NCBI RefSeq assembly: GCF_907165205.1
Contig: NC_058191.1
Location: forward strand, 19,734,064-19,798,063
Direction of reading: 5' to 3'
Length of the DNA: 64,000 bases
Origin: Coccinella septempunctata
Lineage: Eukaryota; Arthropoda; Insecta; Coleoptera; Coccinellidae
Positions 21,795 to 31,563 of the stretch are shown in pieces. A program made the translations under genes and the position numbers. The notes below the pieces were generated by a model. That model made no database searches. It saw only the letters and a program-made list of their open reading frames with translations, and was not told the origin of the DNA. Within the stretch, counting starts at the first letter, position 1; every line of letters begins with the position of its first letter.

Positions 21795-22000
21795 AATGGA
21801 CAAAACATGGCTGATGGTAACAAGACATTGGACAAAACAGATCTATCCTCACAAACGGCAAGAGAATTTGGTTCATGTTCATTATTCAAATGTAACAACG
21901 TATTATGGTTTCGATTGCATTTACCACACTGTATAGGATACTTACAGATGGAATTTTGTCTATTCATGCACATTTTGCATATATTGGTTGATAGTTATCT
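21795..22000 (-). pseudogene. BEL/Pao Gag zinc-knuckle fragment
   Basis: Minus-strand frame 21973-21749 contains CGKCNRNHNTLLHLN followed by VLSNVLLPSAM, the end of BEL/Pao Gag just before the protease. The protease (DSGS) appears at 19255 after the LINE insertions, so this is the 5'-most surviving piece of the BEL element. Confidence 0.75.
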
Positions 22001-22004
22001 CCTT

Positions 22005-22690
22005 CAAGGTTATAACGGACCACAAACCGTTAGAAAATTCAATATAATATCCCCCTTCAATATAACTTTACGATTGAATATTCACTAGGAAAAGCAAATC
22101 AAGAAGCTGATGCGTTATCGCGCAATCCAGTGTTGGAATGCTTTGATAATTCGGATGATATACTTGAAACGGTTAGTTTAGTGGCAGTTGAAAGATATCA
22201 AGCCAGATCAAAAGAGTATGAAGTTTGTGAAAAAAAAGAAAGCACACTCAAGAAGAAGAATGGCCTTATATACAAAAAATTTCGAAATAAAGAAAGACTA
22301 TTTATATCACAAGCGTTTGCACAGTATTATTAAAGAAATACATTTACAGTATGGTCATATTGGGCCGACACATATTTCATTCAAAATGAGGCCTTTTTAT
22401 TATTGTTACAACTTAGATAACCTAATAAAGGACTACTGTAGTAGTTGTGAAATATGTGGGAAAAATAAAACACGGAAATGACAAATTTTGGGTTTGTTAT
22501 CTCAGTTAGGTCCAGCTAGGGAACCTTACGAAATCATGTAAACACATGATTTCGTAAGGTGGTTTCTCCGGCTATGGATTCTCGAAAAAGTATTTACATC
22601 TATAAGTGGATCACTTCACAAGATTTGCTTTCATGTATAGTTCGAAGGGGCAACAAAGTAAAGATATAATTAAATTAATTAATTAACTAG
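22005..22690 (+). pseudogene. Gypsy pol fragment: RNase H end and integrase start
   Basis: The plus strand gives VITDHKPLEN (about 22010), IEYSLGKANQEADALSRNP (RNase H connection), then the HHCC integrase zinc domain (EIHLQYGHIGPTHISFKMRP, CSSCEICGKNK, about 22340-22470) and the core start. A stop lies near 22481. The frame is disturbed by an inverted duplication at 22524-22559. The core continues as HFTRFAFMYSSKGQQSKDIIKLIN (about 22610-22685) before the 2-kb insert. Confidence 0.85.
22524..22559. repeat. Perfect 16-bp-arm palindrome in integrase gene
   Basis: CCTTACGAAATCATGT at 22524-22539 and its exact reverse complement at 22544-22559 flank a 4-nt loop. It lies where the first catalytic Asp region of the integrase should be and breaks the frame. 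It looks like a local inverted duplication from template switching. Confidence 0.9.
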
Positions 22691-23146
22691 TCCAGTACGT
22701 GGAGAACAAAAGGGGGTGTTTGAATGCAAAAGGTGGGGTAGTAGCGATTTTTTGGTATATTGTTAGGCTGGAAACCCCAAAAGAAAATCCAAGTTTTCGA
22801 CCTCGAGGCTTATGCGCTCGAGTTGCCATCTTGGATTTTAGGCACAAAAATTTGGTTTCTTGATAATAACTCGAAAACATTGGCTTTCCCGACAAAAGAT
22901 GTTCTATACAAAGTTGAAGAGGACAAAATTTACTACATTTTTCGTTGAAAAATTTTTTTGTAGCACACATATGTTTGGAGTTGTTTGAAAAAAAATATTA
23001 TATTTTGATATTTGGCGAAAATAATACGTCAAACAAATGCAAATCCTATTGATCATTTTGAAAGAAACTCTCCTTCAATTTCATATTAATAGTCTGGACT
23101 AAACCTCAACGGATAGGCCCGTAGCGAGAGCATAGCTAGAGGTTTT

Positions 23147-24272
23147 GATGCCGATGTCAACACTGCAATTTCATTATGCAGTGAATCAACATTTGAAGCT
23201 GTATTAGAGGTCGTGGAAGACGTTGACCTTTTAGTACTCCAGGCAGCATTAGCGCCAGCCGAAACTTCTATCTACTTCCATAAACCTGGTGGAGGAAAAA
23301 CTGCTGAGAGGATATATTCAGCAAGAAGCTTTAAATACAAATAAGCAACCAAGCACAATCTGTAATTGCATGCCTTCAGTGGTTGTGACACTATGTCCTC
23401 CCTATTTAATCAGGAAAAAACTAAATTATGTACGCTGATAAAAAAGAACAAAGAATTCAAATTTTCAATAAACAAAATGTCAAGCCAATGGAGGGTGTCG
23501 AGGTAGGTATATGCTTTCTTGTAGCTTTATATGGTGGCAACATGGTTGAAGAGAGTTTTAAAGAGATTCGTTTTCAACGCTTTGCCAAATATACGCTGAA
23601 AAGTAAATTTAATTTTGCCTTTTTGCCACCTACACTAAGTACAGAAATGGATTGACATAGAGAAAACCCTAAAGACGGGGTTCGGAAGCATGGCGCTTAA
23701 TTGCTCACTCCCATAACAATGGCGGAAAAACTAGCTCCCAGTTCCTTATTGAAATCGGTATCTTGTAACTGCAAGAAGGGGTGTGGTGGGGTATGCAGCT
23801 GCCAAAAGGGCTCATCTAAATGTTCGGTTATACATGTGACAAAAATTTACGAGGTGATTGCTCGTATGAAATTAAGATGGATCTTTCCTATAAAAAAATT
23901 TCCTCATCCCGCAAGTTTCCGAGATATCACCCCTAAAAGGTATTGCTAAGCCAATATCGCTTTGTCTATGCATTTAGTAAATACGGTGACAGCAGCCTAC
24001 TACTCTAAAACTTTGTAATTAAAAACAAGGTAGAGACGGCCATTGCCAGCAAAATGTTATTTTGTTTTAGGAATGGCCCATCTTAATTTCTTACGAGCAT
24101 ACACCTCCTAAATTTAGGACCATTTCTGTATGTGGCTTCAACGATGAATCTTGCGGAAATATGCAGAAAATCCGCATTGAAAGCGAGGACGAGGATAATG
24201 ATATTTTTCAGGCTACGGGCCAAAACTACGACCAGTACACCGACAATAACCAACCCGGACCATCGAAGTAGT
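23147..24272 (+). pseudogene. Broken ORF: DADV/EDVD, HAFSGCDT, CXC-cysteine protein
   Basis: The first block (23147-23340) has paired acidic motifs DADV and EDVDLLVL, as in metal-binding nuclease-like folds (PIN/FEN-like, inference), and ends at a TAA. HAFSGCDT follows at 23369 in another register, then the frame 23428-23655 with LVALYGGNMVEESFKEIRFQRF. The Cys-rich stretch (C-x-C-x3-C-x3-C-x-C-x6-C, about 23764-23823) follows in the frame 23701-23949. A 270-bp MITE separates this from the acidic tail ESEDEDNDIF. The motif order is collinear with the intact family, so this is a decayed copy of a single gene. It is probably the protein carried by the surrounding TIR element. Known only as a family pattern from memory. 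Confidence 0.65.
23844..24116. mobile_element. Small MITE nested in the TIR transposon
   Basis: Inverted repeats of about 40 bp (AAATTTACGAGGTGATTGCT at 23844 on; complement of CTAAATTTAGGAGGTGTATG at the right) surround about 190 bp of non-coding sequence. It interrupts the Cys-rich end of the protein remnant. Confidence 0.7.
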
Positions 24273-24692
24273 AGAAAACAAATGATAATATTCTAGTGCC
24301 TTTTCATAATAATAGGAAAATATAATGATATATGTTAAGAATAAGAGAATAAAACTCAACCAAAATCAAGTTCCCGCATTTTTTTCTAAATAGTACTACT
24401 TCAAGGAGCTGTAACTCCTAACATATGTGTGCTACAAAAAAATATTCTCAACAAAAACTGTTGGAAATTTTGTCCTTTTCAACTTTGTACGGAACATCTT
24501 TTGTTATGAAAGCCATAGTTTTTGAGTTATTATCAAAAAAACAAATTTTTGTACCTAAAATTCAAGATGGCGGTTCGAGCGCATGCGCCTCGATGTCGAA
24601 AACTTGGATTTTCCATAAAGACCGTGACCTTGAAAACATACTGAAAAATCGCTACTACCCCACCTTTTGCATTCAAAAAATCTCCACGTACT

Positions 24693-25300
24693 TGAACATA
24701 CAGCCAATTGGAGAAAATAATCAGATTAGAGTTTTGCTGGCGGATCGATATCCGGCAGTTGATTCTGAAGTATTCAAAAATTTCTTAAAAATGTATAACA
24801 TCATTTTGGTGTTGACTGCTGTGGATTGTCCATTATCAAACGGACTGAATGAACGTTTAAACCGAACTTTAGTTAACAGAATACGGGGTAAGATAAATGA
24901 ACTTCCAGGTCGTTCATGGTCAGCGGTTGCTTCAGAATGCACTGAAGGGTATAATACACTACTCATAGTGTAACAAAGTTCTCTCCAAGATATTTACTGA
25001 GGGGTGTTCAATCACATATAATTCCAGTGCCTTTATGTACTAAATCTGATTTAGCTGAAGATAGAGAATTAGCATATCAAAATTCTAAAAGAAATCATAA
25101 TAGGAATAAGTCGAGGATTAATAAGAACAGGAAAAGTGTAGAATTTGAAATAGGTGATGAGGTGTTTGTAGAATCACGAAATCGACTTAATAGAGGTAAA
25201 TTAGATAGTGTACGAACTGGTCCTCATAAAATACTGAATAAGATGTCTAATGTAATATATACAGTAGATTTAGGTCGCAGAAATAAGTCATATTAATAAA
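24693..25300 (+). pseudogene. Gypsy integrase core and C-terminal module
   Basis: Continuation of the gypsy at 22005. VLLADRYPAVDSEVFKNFL carries the second catalytic Asp region, and AVDCPLSNGLNERLNRTLVNRIR the catalytic Glu. After a stop at about 24973, the frame 25027-25296 reads FEIGDEVFVESRNRLNRGKLD and GPHKILNKMSNVIYTVDL, the C-terminal GP(Y/F)-like module. It would insert element cDNA into the genome if intact. Confidence 0.87.
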
Positions 25301-25930
25301 TTCGCTTCTTATTCCCGACCCTGAGTGGGCGGGAGATGAAAAATGATAATTGTTTTACAATTATATTTTGTTCTACAAATTGCGGTGATCTCATTGATAT
25401 TTTTTGGAGTTACGAATAATTTAGTTTTCCAGTAATATTGTGTATGTATGTTCACCTTTTGAAAAAGAGGGGAGATAAAACGTTTGGAATGCATGTGGCA
25501 TGTATAGTCACTTTTCATTTCAATTGCGATTAAAGCGTTATTGTTCTTGAATGATTATTTCGTTTCCATTAAGATTAACTATAGATTGAAAGATATAGAA
25601 ATATCGAATAATATTAAGATTGTAAAATGAATGAGGACATAAAATTGATTTTTCTTTCAGGTAAGTTATTACCAAATGTGAATGTAATTTTCAACAATAA
25701 TGTAAATAAAATTTATAATTCTTTTAGAATCAATCAATCGTTTATTTACCCCGTTTTCTTGCTGAACTTTATCAATTCACGTTATTGATTAATTTTTGTC
25801 TCATATTGCGGGTGAAGTTTTAGTGTTCTCGATATTTTAATTTTCTTCTTGTTGTTTTTTCTGTAGCTTGATTTCTTTTTTTATGCTACATTTAAATATT
25901 TTCTGTAACTCCTTATGTACCTGTTGAAAA
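25301..25930 (+). other. Gypsy 3' region and possible LTR remnant
   Basis: After the pol stop there is a purine run (AAAAAGAGGGGAGATAAAA, about 25463-25481) that looks like a polypurine tract. About 450 bp of AT-rich sequence follows, ending in AATAAAG near 25931, as an LTR poly(A) signal would. No second LTR copy was found, so the LTR call is only positional. Confidence 0.45.
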
Positions 25931-25937
25931 TAAAGAA

Positions 25938-26690
25938 CTTATTATACTTTAGCCTCGCGGCTTTCACACTTCTCTACAGAGGAACATTCACCTATCCCAG
26001 ATATCAGAAAGATTGAGCTTTTTTGGAGCCCTTTCCAGGTTTTCGGGCTCATGTTGGTGGTCGGGTCCGGGCCGCTCCTCGGTTTCCTGATATCGATCGG
26101 GTTCTTCCTCCTCCCCTTGTCCCTGGTGTTCGTTGGATCCTGATCTCTCCGCATCTCTTGTCGAAGTGGATGGTGTTCTCTTTCTTGTTCTGCAGTACCG
26201 CTTTCTGCACGATTCTATAGATGGTTTCGTCCAATTCAAGTTCCTTTGCTATCAGGCCTGTTGATGAAATGACAATAGGAATGGTCTTGATATCCTTCAA
26301 TTTGCATTGTCTCCTGATTTGATCCTCGAGATCTTATTTAGAATTTTTTTCGATGTGCCAATAAAGTATGTTGTTATTTGGACTCGCCACGTTGATGAAC
26401 AGTGCTCTATTCTTCTCATATTCAGTAATATGAGGTCTGGTCTATTGTGAGTTATTTTTCGGTCTGTGAGAACCGTACGATCCCAGTAGAGCTTGTGATG
26501 TTCATTTTTCAATACAGCATCCGGATGATAATTGTAATAAGGCACCTTTTTCGAACTTAGAATTTGGTGTTTTAGTGCAAACTCCTGGCATCCCCCGGTG
26601 ATGTGCTGGATGGTTTCATGTGTAGTACAGCCATAACCAAAGCTATCGTCCGCCACTGAGGTATGCTTGGCGATTTTTTCCATATAGTCA
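25938..26690 (-). pseudogene. R2-like LINE C-terminal fragment
   Basis: Minus-strand frame 26683-26297 has CTTHETIQHITGGCQEFALKHQI, KVPYYNYHPDAVLKNEHHKLYWDRTVLTD and ITHNRPDLILL. The frame 26300-26049 continues with DIKTIPIVISSTGLIAKEL. This is the C-terminus found after RT in R2/type-1-like LINEs of insects. It ends with the same GTGAAAGCCGC(A/G)AGGCTAAAG 3' terminus as the copy at 19297-19765. The piece is 5'-truncated; no RT motif is present. Confidence 0.72.
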
Positions 26691-27027
26691 ATGAATGAAA
26701 ACAGGAATTTAAAATGTTTGGAAAGGTGTACACTCTAATTGTAAGACGTCTGCAACTTTGCCAACATTTCGGACATTATTTGTCCTTTCTCAAGGCTGCA
26801 ACAATACAAATTTATTAAATTACGTACTCATCTAGACGAACAGTCTTAACTCTCACCTCGTTATAATTCTCAAAAATATCCTGTCTCGGCAATGAAGTTT
26901 GTTTTTGTATTTCGATCAAAGGTCGATTGTTCATTTTATCTCATCTATCCTATGTCAGTAATAATAATCAGTGACTCAGTAAATCTTTCCTTACAAGTGG
27001 TCTTAGCATTTTACAACATATAAAAAC
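26691..27027. other. No feature recognised
   Basis: AT-rich sequence without an ORF or repeat that I can support. Confidence 0.4.
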
Positions 27028-27413
27028 AAAAGTTGATGAAGCATAAAATCTGAGTCGAGAAGTTTGATTTCATAAATTAAAAATAATGTAAGCTAAAAAT
27101 TGCAGGCTAAAGGTATCCCAGGAATGAAATGGTAAAAACATATTGTAAAAACAACTACAGTCTCTTCTTGAATGTACTCCCCTCTAAGTAACCCTATCGT
27201 TCTCTATTATTAAGCTGTTATAGTGTTATATAATAATAGAGAACGATAGGGTTACTTAGAGAGGAGTTTATTCAAAAAGAGACTGTACTTGTTTTTACCA
27301 TCGTTTTTACCATTTCATTTCGGTGATACTTTTAGCCTGCAATTTTCAGATCACATTATTTTTAATTCATGAGATCAAATGTCTCGAATCAGATTTCATG
27401 CTTCATCAACTTT
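27028..27413. mobile_element. Foldback element, 184-bp arms
   Basis: Arms at 27028-27211 and 27232-27413 are reverse complements with scattered mismatches. The innermost 40 bp (ACCCTATCGTTCTCTATTAT and complement) are nearly perfect. A 20-bp loop separates them. No coding capacity. Target duplication not resolved. Confidence 0.85.
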
Positions 27414-27445
27414 AATATAATTATTTTTTTAAATGTTTTGATTTC

Positions 27446-27916
27446 CTATGCTCATCAAAAGTTGAAACCATAGAAATATTGAGGAAAAAAGTTTTCAACC
27501 ATTATCTATTATTACAAACTATATTATGTTATATATTTTTTCAATCAGTAAAAATTAAGCTTTCAAAAAATTACACAGAAATCTAGTGTCCCCATTTAAG
27601 AAACATAACTGTGGATCAAAGCTTCGTAATTAAAGATTCTGCTAAAAAGTCGAGCACGCCATTGTATTCTACGAAAAAAAGTATCTTTATAATGTTTTAA
27701 TTTCAGAGCTCTATCAGTATTAGCGCAGATATAAATTTATTTCGATATCGCCAGTTTTCCTATTGTCGTTTATAACTCAAAAACAAAAAAAAGTGGCCAA
27801 AAATGACTACTATTCTTGTTAGTTTCTCAGAAAAGAGAACGAAAATGGGGTATCAGATTTTGTCTATTTCCTCTGTCCAATGCTGTAGCGCTAAAACATC
27901 GAAATTTGCCATCTTG
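27446..27916. mobile_element. Partial copy of the 7.9-kb foldback MITE
   Basis: It matches the right arm of the element at 7931-9067 from GCTCATCAAAAGTTGAAACC to the terminal AAATTTGCC, with the CAGGGTG end decayed to CATCTTG and TA following. The left arm is missing. Confidence 0.85.
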
Positions 27917-27929
27917 TATAATGATCATT

Positions 27930-28330
27930 TTTTTAATATTCCGACAGGCTGTTCTAGGCAATTTCCCCTATATACAAGGATATATTTGAAAAATTCTTTG
28001 GCTACTATAGAACCAAACAAAATTTCAATGTCAAAATATTTTATTACTCAACATATTCTCCTGTCAATTGGATTGTACATTAATACAGCGAACCTACAAC
28101 GTCTCTAGACCTAAAAAATGTTTCTTCTTCCTCTGCAAAGCAGACGTCGACAGCTTTCATTACCTTCTCGTTGGAAGAAAATTTTACGACCTCTTAAACT
28201 TTTTTTAAATTGAGGAAAGAGATCATAGCCGGATGGCGCCAAATCTGGTGAATGAAGGACTTGATCTAGTAATTTAAACCCTAAATCACGAATTTTTTGG
28301 ATGGCAATATGATATTTGTGTTCAGGGGCA
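27930..28330 (-). pseudogene. Mariner transposase, C-terminal part
   Basis: The minus strand between about 28326 and 27950 gives PEHKYHIAIQKIRDLGFKLL, HSPDLAPSGYDLFP (catalytic third Asp region of a DD34D mariner; the usual SDY reads SGY) and KSLRGRK. A decayed end follows (YRGNCLE near 27965). The gene's N-terminal half is at 47209-48010: the errantivirus has inserted between the two, at the LQDNAPxH motif that carries the second Asp. Flanking GGCA copies (28327-28330 and 47205-47208) are the target duplication. Stops elsewhere make it a fossil. Confidence 0.87.
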
Positions 28331-28541
28331 AGTTACATATTAGAATCCTTCTATCTTCATATAAAAGACCCATGGTTCATCTTGGGATATCATATTACAC
28401 TGATACCAGGAATTATCCTATGAGTAGTGGAATAGTAGGTTACATGTAATATTAATTACGATAGTGAAGGTATTATTGTATTGAATTTTATTGAATATTT
28501 GAATTTTTAAAAATCAAAGTTATTAATTCAGAAACATAAGT
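28331..28541 (+). repeat. 5' LTR of 17.6-like errantivirus
   Basis: Begins AGTTACATATTAG and ends ACATAAGT. It pairs with the LTR at 46967-47204. Over their first ~155 bp the two differ by two substitutions. The downstream part here is a shorter, unrelated-looking AT-rich block (about 28482-28508) where the 3' LTR has a block ending in the AATAAAG signal. AGT at the LTR start is typical of the 17.6/297 group. Confidence 0.92.
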
Positions 28542-28556
28542 GGCGCAGTCGGTAGG
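28541..28556 (+). other. Errantivirus primer-binding site
   Basis: TGGCGCAGTCGGTAGG directly follows the LTR. I recall this PBS from 17.6/297-type elements, where a tRNA-Ser is the suggested primer. Confidence 0.75.
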
Positions 28557-28996
28557 ATACCCAAAACATTTTTTTTTGACAAACATCGCAAAGAAAATTG
28601 TGTTCGTTTCAACGATTAGTTGGGTATTCTGAAATTTTCATCGAACCTTGGCCCCAAAATCGACCAAGTTCAACCCAGTGGTACAACACCAGCGAGCAGA
28701 AGTCAACATCGCGGAAGCTCATAGTTAGGACAACCAATCATCAGCATTCAGGAGGAGAAATTATAGTTAGGTACGGAGTTTCTAGAACGAAACTGCCTGC
28801 TATAATCGCTGTATCCCCTGGAGCAGAAGAAAAAGAAGAAAGAAGAAATCTTTATGAAGCCAATAGCGTAAGTTTCACATCCTTTTTCCACAATCCAATC
28901 ACTTTATAGTTTTATGCTCATTTTAATTTTTTTTTTCTCATCATTTGCATACTTGATTTTTTCTCGTGATTCTATTGTGATATAGTTGATATTCAT
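28557..28996 (+). other. Errantivirus 5' leader
   Basis: Untranslated leader between PBS and gag. A short ORF at 28598-28909 shows no recognisable domain. The splice donor used for env is expected here or just inside gag, but I could not fix it. Confidence 0.6.
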
Positions 28997-29982
28997 ATGA
29001 ACAATATTAGGGATCGTAGTCCTTTAAGAAGAGATAACAGAGAACAAATAATGGCAGTCCCTCAAATTCAAAAACATCACATTGATTGCATTCCAGAATA
29101 TGACGGAAATCCAGCAACTTTGGCTATTTTTATTCAATCCAGCGAGTATTTGATTAATAATTTTTCCGATCAAAATAACATTGCTAACCCACAAAATGAA
29201 TTTCTGCTTCGAGCCATCATCGGCAAGTTAACCGGGAGAGCACTTAATTTAGTAGGTAGTAGAGGAAATCTGAGAAACTGGTTATCAATTAAGAACTTAG
29301 TGTTGCAATTTTTCTCAGATCAGCGAGATGAAAATTGTCTAGTTGGAGATTTGATGCATTTAAGACAGGGAAAATTCGAAAATCCGGTCAACTTTGGTCA
29401 CAGATGTCAAGATCTGTTAAGTTTACTTCTCAACAAAATTCAATTAACGGAAGTAGATCCGAATATTATCGAATTAAAGAGAACTTTGTTTGAAAATCAG
29501 GCACTTAATGCTTTTCTTAGGGGTCTTCATTCTAACTTGCCTATAAGATTGAGGAATCCACAAACATTAGAACAGGCTATTTCATTTACAATTGAAGAAC
29601 AGAATTTCGCGTATGCTAGGCGGAATTTAACAAACACTTATTCTCCAAGTCCTCAATTAAAACCTTCTTTTCCGATTAAACAAAATATTACACGCCCCCT
29701 GTATCAGAATTTAAGTCCTATTCGTCAAACACCATTACCACAAGTTCGCCAAAATTTAATTAATTCAAGTCAAAATAATCCAAGGAGCATTCAGTTTAGA
29801 AATGTGACACCAAACCGTTCACAACAGGTCACTATGGACACATCGTCAGCAAATACAAGACGCACGGAAAGACCGCAAAGTCGAATTCAACCCAATCGGA
29901 TAAATCAAAGAAATTTCATTTCTGAAGAACTCTTTCAGCATGATATCGATGAAAGTATTAATCAGTATGATGCAAACGATTC
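28997..29982 (+). pseudogene. Errantivirus Gag, first part
   Basis: The ATG at 28997 opens a frame reading into PQNEFLLRAIIGKLTGRALNL, CQDLLSLLLNKIQLTE and LRGLHSNLPIRLRNP, the gag core typical of 17.6/297-type errantiviruses, which lack zinc knuckles. A Gln/Asn/Pro/Arg-rich C-terminal part follows. At 29982 it is broken by the insertion of the minus-strand gypsy element and resumes at 40513. The removed length is a multiple of three. Apart from the insertion I see no stop in it. Gag would form particles in the cytoplasm. Confidence 0.88.
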
Positions 29983-31550
29983 TGTAACGTGCGTTTCTCG
30001 GAGAAGCCTGAATCTCGAGCGCCAGCTATTCTTTTCAATAGGAAGAATAGCAAACCTACCAGGGTAGCTGCTAGCCAGAGACAGAGCTCGGTGTTGTCTA
30101 GGGTAGTAGCGACAACGAAGAAGTCAAAATCGAACTATGTAAAAGTTTATTCACAACTTCGGAAACTAATTATATGTACAAGGGAGATATGTGTGATATA
30201 AAATATGAGTGATTCTATCAGTGAAAATACATTCGGGAAATCTTATCCGGTCACGAGCACTTTATGAAATTTGTACCGGGTGTAGTGAAAAATTAACGGT
30301 TCAATAAAAATGCGCCAACCAGAACTGACGAATGCTAAGGACTTGCTATACGGTATCGGTGTGTAGTTGTATTTCTCCGGGAATGAAACACAATAAGGAC
30401 GGGTCTGTTCGAGACTTTTATTCGCTGCCCCAAGGGTTTTAGCACACCATGATTGACAGCGAAGAAAATGTCTATTTTTAACGCAACTACGGGATTTCAC
30501 TGACTACGTGCGGTATCTCTTATTCTCTGCCCCAAGGGTTATAGCACGCCATGATTGACAGGAAAGAAGAGATTTCGGATTTAACACTTATGACGCGGAA
30601 CGCGGACAGGGGGGTTGACGGAACTTTCCCTTCAGTACCCCAAGGGCTAGGGCGGACCTGTTCGAGACTTTTATTCGCTACCCCAAGGGTTGTAGCACAC
30701 CATGATTGACAGCGAAGAAAATGTCTATTTTTAACGCAACTACGGGATCTCACTGACTACGTGCGGTATCTCTTATTCTCTGCCCCAAGGGTTATAGCAC
30801 ACCATGATTGACAGAAAAGAAGAGATTTCGGATTTAACACTTATGACGCGGAACGCGGACAGGGTAAAGAACGAAAAAATACAACAGGAAACGATACAGT
30901 ACAGCAGTGTCAAAGTTAAAGAAGTAACGGCGTAGGTCTAACAAAGAAACTGAACAGTACAGACGGGGACCTACCTCCTTTGTTTCAAGCACTCGAAACT
31001 CAAAGGATTTAAAAGAAAAAAAACTAAAAAAATTAACTCTAAGCACTGATGCAAATATCACAAAATGATTATCTTCAACGGCGAAAGTAGTACGGAAAAT
31101 CAACTGAATTTATAACAGAAGTTAGAAACCACGTTAGAAAGCGAAATGTACTCAAGCGAAAGGAAAGCACTGAAGTAAAATTCAAAAGTCATCCGAAGAA
31201 CTGAAGTAACAGTCGAAAAGTCAAGTGACCGTCGCGGGGGGAAAATTTGCTTTTATAGGCATATCCCCTCTCACGGTAAAAATCTGAAAATTCCAGAATG
31301 CGACAAGACTGAAAAACGTCGTCAGCTCCGGTTTATCGCATATCAACAGATGAAAAACGTCGAAATCTTCAGCGGCATGTAAGAAAAACAACGTGAAATA
31401 CAGATAAGCGGTTTTTTACATTTACTCTGCCTGTCGGAATGAACGTACGGAATATTCGAGAATTAAAATATTTTCAAAGACGGAAATTTAAAACGAAAAA
31501 ATGCACTAAGATGAACTCCAATTTTCCTCAGAAAACTGGGGTTCATTACA
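29983..31550 (-). repeat. 3' LTR of young gypsy element
   Basis: 1,568 bp, almost identical to 38948-40508: one substitution near its left end and a 7-bp difference (GCGGAAC) near 30850. The plus-strand ends are TGTAACGTGC and TTCATTACA. A 4-bp target duplication ATTC flanks the element (29979-29982, 40509-40512). It contains a tandem duplication of about 210 bp with a period near 253 bp (30406-30866) and five copies of a CCCCAAGGG motif. A minus-strand AATAAA lies near 30147. Confidence 0.95.
30406..30866. repeat. Tandem duplication inside the LTR
   Basis: A block of about 208 bp starting TGTTCGAGACTTTTATTCGC at 30406 recurs at 30659. Each block holds two sub-copies built around CCCCAAGGGTTNTAGCAC and CCATGATTGACAG. 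The same arrangement is in the other LTR at about 39371-39824. Position suggests the U3 promoter/enhancer side; function is inferred. Confidence 0.85.
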
Positions 31551-31563
31551 CCCCCTCCATCTC
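31551..31563 (-). other. Polypurine tract of young gypsy
   Basis: On the minus strand GAGATGGAGGGGG abuts the 3' LTR start, the correct place for priming plus-strand DNA synthesis. Confidence 0.8.

Larger units (their letters stand above)
22694..24692 (+). mobile_element. TIR transposon with about 280-bp inverted repeats, unusual protein remnant
   Basis: The left repeat (22694-22980) and right repeat (24419-24692) are diverged inverted copies, both beginning AGTACGTGGAGA and containing GAATGCAAAAGGTGGGGTAG. The gypsy integrase is interrupted here and resumes afterwards. Between the repeats lie remains of a protein with DADVNTAI and EDVDLLVL (about 23147-23250), HAFSGCDT (23369-23392), LVALYGG (about 23520), a Cys cluster CNCKKGCGGVCSCQKG (from 23764) and an acidic C-terminus (about 24165-24270). 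It has several stops. I recognise this motif order from widespread uncharacterised animal proteins; its function is not known to me. The target duplication could not be resolved. Confidence 0.75.

Noticed and set aside
24721..24966. 81-aa minus-strand ORF over the gypsy integrase
   Set aside because: Antisense shadow of the integrase catalytic core.
30243..30753. MKSRSC/MRSRSC small proteins on the minus strand, repeated at 39208-39718
   Set aside because: They are LTR sequence; similarity between them comes from the LTR's internal duplication.
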